Source of the DNA: Camarhynchus parvulus
Taxonomy: Eukaryota; Chordata; Aves; Passeriformes; Thraupidae
Length of the DNA: 64,000 nucleotides
Assembly (NCBI RefSeq): GCF_901933205.1
Contig: NC_044601.1
Span: forward strand, 45,233,376-45,297,375
Reading direction: 5' to 3'
Position 1 is the first letter of the stretch, and every line of letters starts with the position of its first letter. A program made the translations under genes and the position numbers. This document shows positions 12,601 to 32,700 of this stretch, piece after piece. The notes beneath the pieces are model-generated. The model saw only the letters and a list, made by a program, of their open reading frames with translations, made no database searches and was not told where the DNA came from.

Positions 12601-13286
12601 AGAATTATATTTTGAATATTTCATATTTTCTGTGAATGTTGTGTCTTGGGTCAAAGATTGGATGGAATTCTGAGCTGCTTGTATCATAGAACAAATAAAC
12701 ACTCCAGCAACGACCTTGCAAAAGGATGGTGGTGTCCATGACAGAGACAATAACAGTGACAGTGACAGCTGTGGTCTTCTTTGCCCAGTATAACAGTGAC
12801 CGCCATTTTATCTCCGCTTTTTTGGGTGCTTATTTTCCCCTACTCTTGCCACACAGTTTTGGGGAAGGTAACACTACTTTTAAACCTTCTGCGGAGGCCA
12901 GGATTACAATGTCTGTGTGATCACAATGCATTGGAGAGGGTTGGCAGTAGTCACCTGAAAAACTAAAGAAAATCTGGGATTCCAGCCATGTCTACTGCTG
13001 AAAAAGGGTTTATCACCCTTGGAGGTGATCTCCCCTCTACTCCCGTCAAACATTTTTTTCTTCTTGACCAAGTTGGTTTGGTTTATTTGTTTGGCTGGGT
13101 TGGATTTTGTCGGGGTTTTGTTTTGCTTGTTGGTTTGGGGTTTTTTTCTCCTTGTTCTATAACTCTTGTGGGCCATGTGCATTTGTTCTGACAAGTGAAA
13201 GTGACTACCTTTAAGGCCCTTTGGACTTTTAATTTCTGTAAAATGTGATTTAATGTCCTCATGATGTTCTGATCTTAAGAAGCATT
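9651..13286. other. FOXD1-BTF3 intergenic region, first part
   Basis: No gene is recognised. It holds poly-C at about 10037-10048, poly-A runs at about 10194-10210 and 10843-10858, an isolated CG-dense patch at 11690-12090, and T/G-rich low-complexity DNA at 13072-13150. Open frames in the CG-dense patch overlap on both strands and look like composition artefacts. Regulatory elements for FOXD1 are possible but not shown. Confidence 0.55.
11690..12090. promoter_or_regulatory. Isolated CG-dense patch (CpG-island-like)
   Basis: Many CG dinucleotides occur over about 400 bp, in contrast to AT-rich DNA on both sides. It lies about 2.3 kb upstream of the FOXD1 start codon, and no coding exon is recognised in it. 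It could be a FOXD1 enhancer or alternative promoter, or the promoter of an unannotated non-coding transcript. Observed/expected CpG was judged by eye only. Confidence 0.4.
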
Positions 13287-13680
13287 TTTACTGGGTTAGA
13301 CCAAGACCCATCTAGCAGCATAAACTGACTTCAACATCAGCTAAGACCAGATGTTCAGGGAAGAATATAGGAACAAGACAAGTGTGTAACATTAATTCCT
13401 AGCTGCCAGAAATCTAGGTTTCAAGCTGTTCGTTTGTTTGTTTAAAGCAGAGATAATATCTGAATTTAACAGCCTGCGAGAGAATTTATTCCATTAATTT
13501 GTCCAGTCGTTTTTTGAAATCATGTACATTTACACCACTAAACATATTCTGTGGCGAAATGCTCCTACGCTTTAACCATGAGTGGTAAGAAGTGTCTCTT
13601 TTAATTTGCTTTATGCAAGTCACCTTCTCATTTAAATGTGACGTGCCCTCATTTTTGTCATGGAAGAGACTCTGTAGATC
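13287..13680 (-). mobile_element. Ancient, decayed CR1-like LINE fragment
   Basis: The stretch begins with 'tactgggttagaccaagac', resembling the reverse-complemented 3' part of old sauropsid CR1 elements ('actgggtcagaccaa...'). It then passes through recognisable decayed blocks ('ttttttgaaatcatgtacat', 'tctgtggcgaaatgctcct'). Many substitutions and indels suggest an old insertion. The ends are approximate and the assignment comes from memory of the consensus. Confidence 0.55.
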
Positions 13681-16600
13681 CTATGACAAATGTTTTCATT
13701 GGTCACCTTTTTTACATGCTGAGGAGTTCTCCTTCAGAATCACTGGAGTAGCACAGAAGTAATTATGTATTCCTGACAATCTCTGTAATTCTCTCCACCT
13801 TTTTTCTTGTTCATCTCACCCCTATTATTTTCTTAATAGTCCTTCAAAACAGCATGAGATGCTTAAATTTGCTTTGCCAATTTTTAATTTCAACTTATTA
13901 TTTCTACCCCTTAAAACCAGTAACTATTTCCAGTGCTGGTGGAAGGATATCAGATTTACAAAATTAAGCACTGGCTGCTGGAGCTGATATAGCAGAGTAC
14001 TTTTCACATGAACAAATTATGCTTGTTTAGGTTACCTTTAATTCCATAACTTCACCAACTACTGAAAACCTTTCTACCATTTTCCACATAAGCCCTTTTT
14101 TTGTTGTTGTTGTAAACAAGCTTTAGCAAACTAGGAGGGAGATCCCATAATTAGTGTCTCAAATATTTGAGATATTTTCTATTTCATTCTGTACAGCTGG
14201 AAGTAAGCCCCAAAGGAATACAAACTCATTCATAAATTCAGTGAATATTGGCAGGTATATTCTTTGTCCACTTAGAAATCCTTGGGAATAAGCTGTATTG
14301 TGATCAAACACAAAGATCAGTTTTTCCATCTAGAACTTAGTGAGTAATGGGTTCCTGCCAGGACTTGAGCAGAAATAGCAGCTAGTTGTTACAGCAAGAG
14401 GAAGGCCCTTGCCTTGTTCAGCCTTTCCACCTCTTGCCATGCATGCTCACCACTCCTGCCGAGCACCAGCTGGACCAGGACGTCTAGAAAATCAAGTAAA
14501 ATCCAGAATGAATAAAAATTTTGCAGCTGCCAAGGCATTAATCAAAGGTTGCATGATGGCACCTATACTTCTAAAGTGGGCCAAACTTAGTCCTGATTCA
14601 TCCTGGGCTAAATGAGACACATTACACATTTACATGTGTGTGTTGGGTCATGTTGTCTCAACAATGTTTTGACTTGTGTTAATGTTTAAAGACAATACAA
14701 AGAGCACTATCTTAGCAGAGGTCAAAATATTTCTGTGATCATGGCGTGAAGGATTCAAGTCCTCTTGAAATCTGTGTATAGGATGTCTTTAGGAATAAAC
14801 AGTTTGTCTAAGTCTCTAACATCCATGCATAAATTTAAGGTATCACCTTTTTCATGCATAGCCAATAAAGGATATAGTGACTTCTACATCTTATTTTCTA
14901 GCAAGGTATTTGCTGTTGACTAAGACTAACAGGCAAGCCTTTCTTGGTGAGCTTTTAGTAGTCTTATTAACTCAAATTCCCAAATATCCTGCAAAGCCTG
15001 TTTGAACCATGTGCAGTGAAGGCAGGGGATTCTTGATGTAGCCCTTCTCCAACTACCCCCCAGTAGGACTCTGCAGGGTGTTACAGAGAGAGGCATCCTG
15101 GAAGTTGTAAAAAGCCTGTGATATGGTTTGACGTCCAGGTATTTTGGGTTGCTGAGTTTAAAAACTACAGTCATGGTGAGAAAAGGACACTGTTTACTGG
15201 GCAGCAGCCTCTCTTCCTTGACACTAAGTCTATCACAGATCAACTCTGTGGCACATGATACAACATGGTAATACATGAGATGGAAACAGCACCAGACTTA
15301 GGTTGAATCTTTCTGGGCTCCTATCAAAGTTTATATATTTTACATCCCTTAAAAAGTTTCTAATTCTTCAGTGAGTCTAATGGTTAGATATCTGGAGATG
15401 GTTTCTTTTCCATTCATCTCTCTCTCTCAACATTTTTGGTTCTCGACTACATAATGCTGCTATTTTCCTCCATAAAATTGCTAACACACATGGGTATTTT
15501 CAAAATTACTTAGTACTTTTCCCCTTATGTGCTGCAGTTAAATAGAGCATTCTTCTCAACAAATGTTTCCAAATGAAATTTTAAATATCAGATTTCCTTC
15601 ACTGCCTAAAGCCATGTTTTTTGTCTTGTTCCTGGTAATCAAGACAAATATTGCTTCACTATAGCCTGATCACTTTTGCTTAGGATCTGTGATTAGTTCC
15701 CTCAATATGATACTAGCACCTCTCCTCAACATGCCCTGTTATTACTTATGCAGCACTAGCCATGACTTTTAGGAGAGCTTTTCCACTGCCATTTTGAGAA
15801 CAAATGTCATTCTTCTGCCTTTAAACTTCCATATAATTTAGGAAACAATTTTTCTAAGTAACCATTTTAATGATCTTTCTCCATTCCTATGCTGTTTTGG
15901 TGTAGCTAATGAACTTTCCTTTAGCCATGTATGTGCTTTGATGTTTTTGAGGTCATGACTTTCACCCTTTTTCAGAACTGAAAAGGTGTTTACTGAGCTC
16001 AGGATCCCTCTCAGTGGTACAACCCTTGGACCTGCCTCATTTCTCACAGAAGTTCTTCAGCTACTACTAAATCCAGGTTTAGGTTTATGTTTCCCACTAT
16101 GGAATTACAAAAGAACAACTGAAGAAAAAAAGCCAATACTATTTTAGCATGCTGAAATACGTTTTCTCAGATGTAAGGTTTGTTTTTTGAAGGTCTCCTG
16201 TTTGATTCATGAAATGTAACCAAATCTTAGAGCCCCTTGAACTACAACTTTTGAATCACTTTAGCTGTGTCCTGATACAACTTAGTGATGTGGTTTTCAT
16301 CATAGTTCATCTTCAAAAATCTCACATGAGGGTATATGAGATCATTTCTCTAGACCAGTTGATCCTAAAATGCCAGCCGTAACAGCATTTTCTACAGTTT
16401 CTATGTTAGAATAATCTTTCTGTGATTCAGTTTCACTTCAGTATTTTAGTTTAATAAAATATTTTGCTTGTTTGTAATCATCATTTGGCTTAGCAATTCT
16501 AGACTATTACACATATATGGATGGCAGAGTGTAAAAAATCTGCAGCAGATTTGTTACAAACTCAGGTTTGTTCTGTGTTTTTTCATCTTGGCTCTCTTCA

Positions 16601-18204
16601 CTTTTTCTGCAGGTACATTGGCAGTTTCATCCTGCAATAAATTTATAAGCTTTCTTTTTAGTTCCTAAGAAACTCTGTCTTCCCAAACACCCTCTTCTCC
16701 TAAATCTGCTTTTGCCTCATCCTTCTGAATGACACACTGGGGTTGCTAGTTCAGGTAAATAATATGAGCTTCCCCCGCCATCTTTTCTTAGATACGGTGA
16801 ACCAAATTTTTGGAGGTTCCTCCACCATCTTTTAGGGGATCTTGTTTGATCACCCCCTAATTTTCATCTATGATTCACCTGGTGGGAGGCACAGAGGCTG
16901 CTGCTCTTCAGCAGCACCTTTTGAATCATCATCCCCTTGAGAATTTCTACCCCCACCAGATGGAGTAATTTTGGGATTATCATTAATTTTCACTAATTAC
17001 AAAGGCCTCGATTTTAACAAGATCAATATCTTTTGTACAAATTATCACTCAGTTCTGGTGTAGTGAAAAGATAATGTAAGAGCAAACTAAATTTACAGAC
17101 ACATAAAAAGTAGTGCCTTGGCAAAATCTTGGCTCTGGGGATTAGTAAAAAGGGAGACAATGTTAATCAATGAAGAAGGATAGATTAATTATTAACATAG
17201 TCTTACAGAAAAAAGACCAAAGAGAATAGTTAATTGAGGATATTCCAGAGAAGAATCACTATAAAAGGCATAAAAATACAGGGTGAGAAGGCAAGGTCAG
17301 CAGTATTTCTACTGGTCCCAGTAGGCTCATCAAGCTCAGTTGAGGTGGTGACTGGGACCATGGAGCAACAAGACTCCTCCTCTCTTGCACCACGCTGTGC
17401 AGCACTGATGAGAATGCCAGGCTTCTTCGCCCATAAATCTGCTCCTGCCCTCTGCTGTGCAGCCCAGCTCCTGCAAGGACTGCTTTGTCTTCCGCTGGAG
17501 CCAGACATGCGCGTTCCCCACGGCTGTGAGATTAGTCACACTCATCAGAGTAAACTCAAACACAGTGGCAAAGTTGTGGGAGACTGAAATTGTAGACTGT
17601 GAATGATCTCTGCCTCAGAAATTCAAACTGAGGAACAAGGTTTACATATTCTCAAAGGCAGCAGCAGCTGCGTGAGTTAGGGCCTGGGAGGTGTATGTGT
17701 TTGGCTCTCAGAATAGGAGCCCGAAAACACAAAGACTGGCAATACATAAAAAGGGTAGATTAAGGCCTCAGTGAGGAAAAACAGCTACAGGGGAACATCT
17801 CTGAGGGATCCAGTAAAGGCACACAGACGGTGTGTGCCCTTTGTGACCAGGAGCAAGCAGCCGCATGTGGATAGTTTATAAATTACAATAACATAACAGA
17901 AGAGGAAAAGCCACAGGGAAAAACACACGAAATAAAAATAACAAGGGCTGTTACACAGGCAGTGGTGACAGAAGAATCTCAGTAGTTTGGCTGGGCAGGG
18001 GCAGCTGGGGGCATCAGGGGTTGGTTCACTTAAGGGGCCCCACCACAGAGCTCTGCACTGGCCAGCTGGGAGGAAGGAGGCGAGTTCTTGGGGACAGCAG
18101 GGAGAAGCACAGCCATGGGCTTTGAGAGGGGGCCTGCACTAAAAAAAGGAGAAAGAAACATAATGCTCACATGTTTTCTAGCATGAAAAATAATAAACAC
18201 ATAA
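13681..18204. other. FOXD1-BTF3 intergenic region, second part
   Basis: This is AT-rich non-coding sequence. I see no supported gene, RNA or CpG island. Parts of 14.3-17.0 kb read on the minus strand as short interrupted peptide-like stretches, which made me consider a decayed retroviral segment. No diagnostic motif could be confirmed, so it is left unassigned. Confidence 0.5.
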
Positions 18205-18705
18205 TTAGTGAGGCCACATCTGGAGCACCACGTCCACTTCTGGACTCCTCATTACAAGAAAGACAAGGAACTACTGGAGAGGGTCCAGCCACACAAGCAC
18301 AACTGCTGGGACACCTCTCTTATGATAGACTGTGGGAGCTGGGCCTGTTTAGTCTAGAGAGGACTAAGAAGGGATCTTGTCAATACATATAAATATCTCA
18401 AAGGCAGGTGTCAAGAGGATGGTGCCAGACTCTTCTCAGTTGTGCGCAGTGACAGGACAAGGAGCAATGGCCATAAGTAAAAACACAAGAAATTCTACCC
18501 CAACATGAGAGATATTGAGGGTGGCCAAGCACTGGAACAGGCTGCCCAGGGAATATGTGGAGTGTCTCTTTCTGGAACTGTTCAAAACTCACCTGGATAT
18601 GTTCCTGTGTTACCTGCTCTGGGTGTTCCTGACTTAGCAGGGGCATTGCACTGGATGATCTCCAGAGGTCCCTTCCAATCCCAATGGTTCCATGACTCTG
18701 TGATG
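18205..18705 (+). mobile_element. CR1 LINE, 5'-truncated, sense orientation
   Basis: It carries the usual CR1 3'-region blocks in order: 'aggccacatctggagcacc', 'gggcctgtttagtctagag', 'gcactggaacaggctgccc', 'tggatgatctccagaggtc' and a terminal 'ttccatgactctgtgatg' that resembles the CR1 3' octamer tail. It contains no functional ORF. It lies between FOXD1 and BTF3. Confidence 0.9.
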
Positions 18706-18884
18706 CCAGACCATGGATGTCAAGCCTGTGGAGGGGAACTTCCCTGGCAAGGCTGCAGGTAGCAGGGTGGGTAAGAGGGCAGGAAAGTGAGTAAGGCATG
18801 GTAATCTGAGGCATGGTCAGGGCAGGCATGGTGAGTGCTGGGTCCTGCCCTTTGCTGCAACAACCCCAGGCAGCACCAGAGGCT

Positions 18885-19382
18885 GGGGCAGAGTGGCTGA
18901 AAAGCTGCCCACAGGAAAAGCACCTGGGCGTGCTGATCCAAACATGAGCCAGCATGTGTCCAGGTGGCCAAGAAGGCCAATGGCATCCTGGTCTGGATCA
19001 GCAATAGTGTGGCCAGCAGGACCAGGACAGCGATTGTCCCTTTGTACTGGTGAGGCCGCGTGTCCAGTGCTGCGTCCAGTCCTTGGCCCTTCACCAGGAG
19101 GACATTGAGGTGCTGGCAGAAGACCAGAGGTGGCCAACAAAGCTGGTGAAGGGTCTGGACCACAAGTCTTACGGGGAACAGCTGAGGGAGCTGGGGATGT
19201 TTAGCCTAGAGGAGACTGAAGGGTGACTTTATCACTCTCTGCAACGACCTGAAAGGAGGTGCAGCAAGGGGAGGGTCGACATCAAGAGGAATTTCTTCAC
19301 AGAAAAGGTGACAAGGTATTGGACCGAGTTCCCCAGGGAGATGCTAGAGTCACTATTCCTGAAGTTGTCTAAGGAAAGACTG
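18885..19382 (+). mobile_element. CR1 LINE fragment abutting the BTF3 promoter
   Basis: CR1 3'-region blocks are clear (pol-end sequence around 18.9-19.1 kb, 'gagggagctggggatgttta', 'acatcaagaggaatttcttc', 'ttccccagggagatgctaga'). The last 100-150 bp, including the octamer tail, are missing: homology stops near 19382 where the BTF3 CpG island begins. The copy is therefore truncated at both ends and joined directly to promoter sequence. Confidence 0.85.
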
Positions 19383-19384
19383 GC

Positions 19385-19540
19385 CGTGGCCGTGCGCGCC
19401 AACTACGCCCCAGGTCTTTCCCAAGCCAACAGACCCCGGGATTCCACGGCTCCCCCCGAGGGGCGCCCCCTGCCGGGCCCAGCGCGGCGCACGCGCGGCC
19501 CGGCGCGCTGGTCCTTCCTTCCGGCCGCCATCTCGCTGTG
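19385..19540 (+). promoter_or_regulatory. BTF3: BTF3 CpG-island promoter with TOP-like start and YY1-like site
   Basis: CG-dense DNA starts abruptly after the CR1 and continues to about 19.8 kb. A pyrimidine run 'ccttccttcc' at 19513-19522 fits a 5' terminal oligopyrimidine start. It is followed by 'gccgccatct' (19524-19533), a YY1-like element often just downstream of the start of housekeeping translation genes. BTF3 belongs to the TOP-mRNA class in mammals, which fits. The exact start site is inferred. Confidence 0.6.
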
Positions 19541-19613
19541 CCCGCGTGCAGATCCCGGCCCCGCGTCCTGCCCGCCGCCTGCAGCCGCGCTCCGCGCCCC
19601 TCCGCTCGCCGAG
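19513..19613 (+). other. BTF3: BTF3 non-coding first exon
   Basis: It runs from the inferred TOP start to a splice donor GAG|gtaccg (GT at 19614-19615). It contains no ATG. Intron 1 (19614-19899) ends in a T/C-rich tract and 'cccgcag'. The frame that continues into the coding exon is open through this exon, so an N-terminal extension is possible only with a non-AUG start. Confidence 0.65.
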
Positions 19614-19899
19614 GTACCGCGGGGGCGGCGGGGGGCGGCCGGGAGGGGAGCGTGACTCAGCCGGGGGCAGTGGGCGCCCGTGGTGGTTGGAGAAAGGGAC
19701 GGCGGTTACGGGCCGGGCCCGGCGGGGAGGCTCGGCTGGGCTCGGCGGCTCTGCCCGCGATCGGAGAGCGCTCCGGCCCGCTGGCGGGGCGGGGCTGCCC
19801 CCGTGCCGCGTGTGGGTGTGTGTGAGGGGCGCCTGCAGAGCCCCCTGTGCCCATGTGCCCCCACTTGTGTTACCACACCCACTCTTGTTGTTCCCGCAG

Positions 19900-26754
<6,855 letters not shown>

Positions 26755-26768
26755 ACTGTCACCTCCTG

Positions 26769-26774
26769 AATAAA
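26769..26774 (+). terminator. BTF3: BTF3 polyadenylation signal
   Basis: AATAAA lies 14 bases after the BTF3 stop codon, giving a very short 3'UTR as expected for this highly expressed gene. A second AATAAA at 27043-27048 could serve a longer 3' end. Confidence 0.8.
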
Positions 26775-26794
26775 ATTAAAACTTGAAAAAGCTA

Positions 26795-29700
26795 TATGGA
26801 GCTGCTATTTTATATTGTGACTGCCTTGATTTATTTCCTGATGAGATCTCAAGATCTGTGATATTTGGAAACTCCTTGAATCTACAGCTCCTTAGTTACT
26901 GCTTGTACACTATTATTTTTGTGGCCCAATTGAACAAAACTATGCTTTGAAATAAGTCAGATTGCTAACAAATTTCTGCCTAGACACATTTTTTGAGTAA
27001 CTTCTACAAGCAAACACTTACCTTTAATGAACTTTGGCATACAATAAAATTATAAAGCAAAGTTTCTGGTGTGACTTTTTGTCAGACAATCAGGGACAAA
27101 AATATTAAACAACAGGTCCTAAATATTAAACAATCTTAAAATGTTTTGCTTTTCTGCAGAGCATCCTCCTTTTGCAGTGTTAAAAAGCTGGCTCCTGAAA
27201 AAAACTTTCCATGCATAATGAAACCTTTTGGACTTAATTGGTGAATTTCTGGCATTGCAGGTTAGAGCTACGTAGGCTATAAGTCAGTTTGTAACCTACT
27301 GGATTTAAGAAATAGAATTGTATTTTAGCAACAGTTAATGGTGGCTTAATCTAAAACAAAACTTGGAAGTCGAGGAAGAATTTTTACTTGCCAGCTGCTT
27401 GCTGCTGTTCTTCATGGCCTTGGGGAGCTACGTGTGAGTGTTAAATTTTTATCTTCAGTGAGTGTTTAATAGATATTTGCATGGTACAACTGTTTAATGG
27501 GTTAAACAATACCATTTTAATTTTACTTACCTGAAACCATCAGTTATATGGGGGAATGAAGTACGGAAAGGAGGAAAAGCATTAATAAAATTGATAATGG
27601 CTCTTAAGTGTATTTACCAGCTTCAGATCTATTAACTAATAATTTGAATGTTTCAGGAATGTGTTGTTTTTATTGCTTTTTGGGTTTTTTGTTGTGTTTC
27701 AGAGAAAAATATAACTTTTTAGGGCACAAGAAAGACATTTTTTATTCCAGTCTGACCTCTGTATAGCTGGAGTTTCCAAGGGTGAGAGCTAAATTTCATG
27801 TTTGTGAGTCATTGATATTAATGATAGATCAGAATCGTGCATGATTGAAGAGCACCCAGCTACTGGCCTCCTAAGGTTGTTTCTAGAGCAGATACTTCAA
27901 GAAGTGTAGATTCACCGTGACTTGCTGAGAATGAAATTCAAGGTAGGAGTTGCTGTACCCATAGCAAAGCTCTTCGTGTGCCTGGAAAAGGGTGGGTCTG
28001 TGTCTGACTTGCCAAGCATGTTTGTCATAGTGTACATTGGGAAACAGTGGATGAACTTGTTCAAGCCCTAGAACTCCTGTGGTTTGAGGTAAGACAGCAG
28101 ACTAATGTGAGCATGGCATGGCTGAAGTTGGATGCAAGTGCTTTAGGTAACAATTTTAGAGCACTTGTCTTGGTTTAAAAGTACTTCAGCAGTGAACTGT
28201 GCTTGTACCATTGAATTAGCTTAAAAAGTGGATTCATTGAATTGCAGCAGTAAGGTAGAAAAACTAGGCCTGTGTGAGTTTGACTTTGAAATAAGGGTGG
28301 CAAATGTAATTGCTGTGAATAAGGGAAAAAACCAAATTCTGCAGAGCAACTTGCCAGACTTCCTGTGACTTGTTGAGTAAATAATTGACATGCTGGGTTT
28401 TTATGAGTGTGTTACCTGTTCTGTGATTCAGATATGCTAGTCCACATAAATTGTTCTAAGCCTTCGTAGCCCTTATGAAATACTTTCTACTGGTTTCTGT
28501 CTTATGAAGTAACTTTGGGCCTTGCTTAGATGTTACAGACAGTGTTAGCCTTTTTCCCTCTAACACATACATTTAGTACTTAAAAAATAAGATCCTCGCT
28601 AAAGCAGTGTCTTTGAAGTGCAATGTAAGTCTGTCTAATCTAGTGATCAACACCCATGTGACGTGCCTGTGGAAGTCTTTGTCTTTGTGCAAGGTGTGCT
28701 CCCAGTACTCTCCCAGTCAGGAAATACTGGCATAATCTGCATCTTCAGACTCAAACTGAGGATAAAGATATGAACAAACTATGTTCTTGACTATAGCAGA
28801 GTCTAAATGGAAGTAAAGTACCTATCTGGTAAGGTTATAATATTCTTCATGTGTAACTTAGTGTTCAGTCCTGGACTCAGTGGTGTGATTATTTTTCTCT
28901 CAGTAAGGAGTTTAGTTATGGTTTTCCTAATCTGTTTCTAATTACTAGAAACTGAGGATAGTTGTGCTGATGTTTCTCGTCAGATTGAACTTCTGGGTAA
29001 CCATACTGTAATTATGCTATTACGGATTCATATCTAGTTTTACTCAAGGAAAATGGCTCTCCATTCCAAATACTTTGGACAATGGAGAAATGAAAACAAA
29101 TGCCTGTGTTTCTACTGAGTTTTTTATTTTTAAAAGGCTAAAGGAATGTTCAAGTTCTGTCACATTAAGCTCTGAAATAGCTTAACTCAGTGCAGTGGTG
29201 GGTTCTAGTGAGGTTTTTCATAATGTTTGGAACAGATTTTTGGAAATATTTTCACATTAATCTTATGCTTTAAGGGCTTTGCAATGTTTTAAAATTAGTA
29301 TATTCTAATATCAAAACCCAAACAACAGAAACCTTTTGGGAGATGGTGAAGCTGTGTGTTTTATTAGTGGTGTACATATGAAAAGCTTCTAACTATGGTT
29401 TTAAAGTAATACAGATTTTAAAGTTCTCAAAGTCACCTTGCATTATTATTACATGTTTGTTCTTATTATCAAAGGCTTATGAGTCTGTGGTTGTGTCTGT
29501 TAGAAAAGTAATAATTGAGAATTTAATGTAATTTGTAATGCATATTTAACATACATGACAAAGGAAGAACATGTTTAAAATGTTCACAGCTCAATACTTG
29601 AAATTTGAAATCAGTGCTTGTGTATCTTCTTATATTGGTTTGCCTGGAGTGTGGGGGAAGTTAAATGTAGTTGCCACCTCTGAAATTTTGTGCTGATACT

Positions 29701-32700
29701 GTGTTTTGTGGGTGAAACATCATACAGATAATTTACTTTTCCTCAAGTTGTCTACTGTATCTGCTGAAAACCTAACAGGCTATTCTCGCCTTTAAATGTG
29801 GGAATAGGTTTGAACAAGTTAGTAAACTGGAGAGTTAATATTCAACAGAGATATAGGGAAGTCCATGCTGATGATGACCAGATTACAGCCCCAAGTGACT
29901 GGCAAGTGACTGGCAAGATGATGGTATATGTAAAAAGGAGAGGTTTCTAAGCTGCGTATTTTAAAATATTAATAAGTACTCAGCTTGTCTTGCATTTAAC
30001 TAATACATGCAATGTGGCTTCTAATTTTTCTGAGCTATTCTTTCTTAGTTTTCTATCATTTCATCCACATCTGTGAGAGTTGCTGAAAATGTTTTCTACT
30101 GGATATGATAGTTGTAAGATCCTGACCAGTAACAGAGATTGGACTCTGAGAGGAAGTCTTATTTTACAGAAAAAGGAGCTTATGGTGCAGCTGAGCCAAG
30201 CTTACTTAGCTTGGGTGTACTGTCTGTAGCATGAGGAAGTAACACAATTAGTTTGACTACGAGGTGAACTCACTGACTTTAAAGATGGATGAAGAGTGGA
30301 TGTATATAGAAGCTCTGAGAATCAGGAGTATAACTATTTCTGTGTATTCTAATTGACTTTAAGCTGTGGTTTCTTCTAGGTAAGATGGTACCTACAGTTT
30401 CATCATGAAAGTTTTAACTGCTCTGCTAATACTCTGTCTTCATGTGTGGATTATCATTATAAAATAACGTTACTGAATAGAAGGAAGACATTTTATGTAA
30501 TACTATTACTGTATTGTCTTACTGTAATCTGCTTTTTTTTAATAAGAGATTTAACGGATGTAATTTACATTGCATTTACATTGCACCTAAGGTATCCTGG
30601 TAGTAAAAAAAAGCCATTTGAACAATGTTTGTGTAATGCAGGGATTAGTAATACTTTAACAGATGAGTTACAGCCCTGTGTTTTGCATTGGTAGTGAATC
30701 CAAACAAATCAGAACAATTGTTGACCAATTAGTGTTGTAATGGTATAGGCTATAATCATTAGTGCCTATGTCTGTAACCTCTTGCATGGGTGGAAGGCAG
30801 AATTCTAGGATATCTTGCTGCTAATCAGATTGGTTGAAGCTCAGTTTGATAATGCAAAAGCTTTTGGTTGTGATACCCGTTAACCGAGATTTGAAACACG
30901 TCCTCACACAAGGATTTGATGTGTGCTGCAGGTTACTGGCAGATAAATGTGGAAGTATCTGCTGCACTTGAGATCCTTATTCTGCAATTCCATTGAACAA
31001 TGCCTTTTTTTTTTCTTCTTTTCTGGAAAAATGTAGTAATGGGCTGTATCCTACTCCAAATTTTTAGGGCACACATGAAGTTAACATTCTCTATGTAAGT
31101 TGTACCTGAGTTAATAATGTCTGTAAGAATTATGCTGGAGTCTCAAAAATTTCAGCTCTGCATACCTGATAAGTATCCTGCTTCACAACTGACATGTAAC
31201 TTGTGGCAAGTGTTTGCACCTGTGTGTTATCATTGGTTTAAAATGATGCAGTAAGATTAGCCAAGGTTTGAAGTTGTGGAAAGTATCAACTGAAACAGAG
31301 GGAGCTCGGGGTTTAAGCTGCCTCTTCGGGGACTGTGACTAGTCCTGCTATTCTTTCCTGTTACTTCCAGTAACTACATCAGGCAAATGCAGATGTAACT
31401 GAGTATAGTCAGAACTCTCAACAGTAGCATCTCTACAGTGAGCTGCTGTTTTGTGATGGATTTCTAGTAACTGTGTGTAAGCAAGACTACTGCCACCTTT
31501 GAGAATGCAACTGAGGTGTTCTGAGAGGGCTTCTTGCCCTATTGTGCCTGTAAAAAGAAAGATGGTTGGACGTGCCAAAATTTATGCTTGTGTGACATTG
31601 GTGTTTGACATAACGTCTGGGGTATAATACAGAGATTGTCACTAGTAGTCACAGTAGAGTAGAATGGTGTTAAAATGAATGGGGTGATGAATATGCTCCT
31701 TGTATCTTCAGTATAGTTGCCTCTGCAGAACTAGGAGGAATTAAAATTAATTTTCTTTAGATTATTATTCATTAGAGCCATGTAGGTGAGTAACATAGCC
31801 AGGATGTGCGGTGAGCAGACTTAAGCGGTTAGGAGCCATTTTTATAATACCTTTGCGTCTTAGACTCCTGCATTTGTGCTCGTTTCTAACATTGTTTGGC
31901 TTCACCTGTCCAGGTCAGTCATCTCATTTTGTTGCGTTAAATTTGTGGCATTCATCTGTCCCCAACAAGCATAAGCCTTATGTAAATATACGGTGAGGGT
32001 TATGTGAACATGTGTTTGAAGGATTCAAACCCAAACTAAGAATGAGGTGAAATGAAAAAATTGAACAATTGTGTCAGCAGAATGGCAGGTTTATTGGTCT
32101 GAGATGTCCATTACAAGTTTTTTTTCCAGGGAGAGTTGGTATTCAAAGCACCAGGGAGGAGTTAATTTGACAATTCCTTTTTTTCCCCTCCCAGCTGCTT
32201 TGCATCAGTTAGTGTTAGGAATCAGTAGTTACTACAGTTCTTTCTGGTTTAGGAAAGCTCCTAAACAGCGTGAAACCAGCATAGCCAGCTCATGTAGCTG
32301 GGGTTTGCCTTTAGCATATGTTGGGGGCAACATTTGGATAAACAATTCCCATGTACATCTGCAGCATTTCATGCTCCAGTAATTACTACCCGGGGGTGAT
32401 GATCTTTAAGATTTTTTGGGGGGGGTGTGCTTGGGGGTGGGTATGTTTTTACTGTGTAGAAGCTAGCCTAGCTTACAGATCTCAGGATTCACTGAGTCAT
32501 CATCTTCCACCAGCATACAAAATTCAGATTTGCTCAGATGTGACCTTGTGCACGTATACACTGGTGTCTGGGCTGACCTCTGTCAGGATCTGTATTCTAG
32601 ATGGATTGTCATTCTGCTTAAGTGCATCAGCCCTTTACAACAGACCCTTTACTCACGTTATATTTGTTCCTCATATTTTAGCATTCTCCTATTTTAATAA

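Noticed and set aside
14300..17000. Possible decayed retroviral gag/pol on the minus strand.
   Set aside because: Only short interrupted peptide-like stretches; I could not find a protease, RT or integrase motif.
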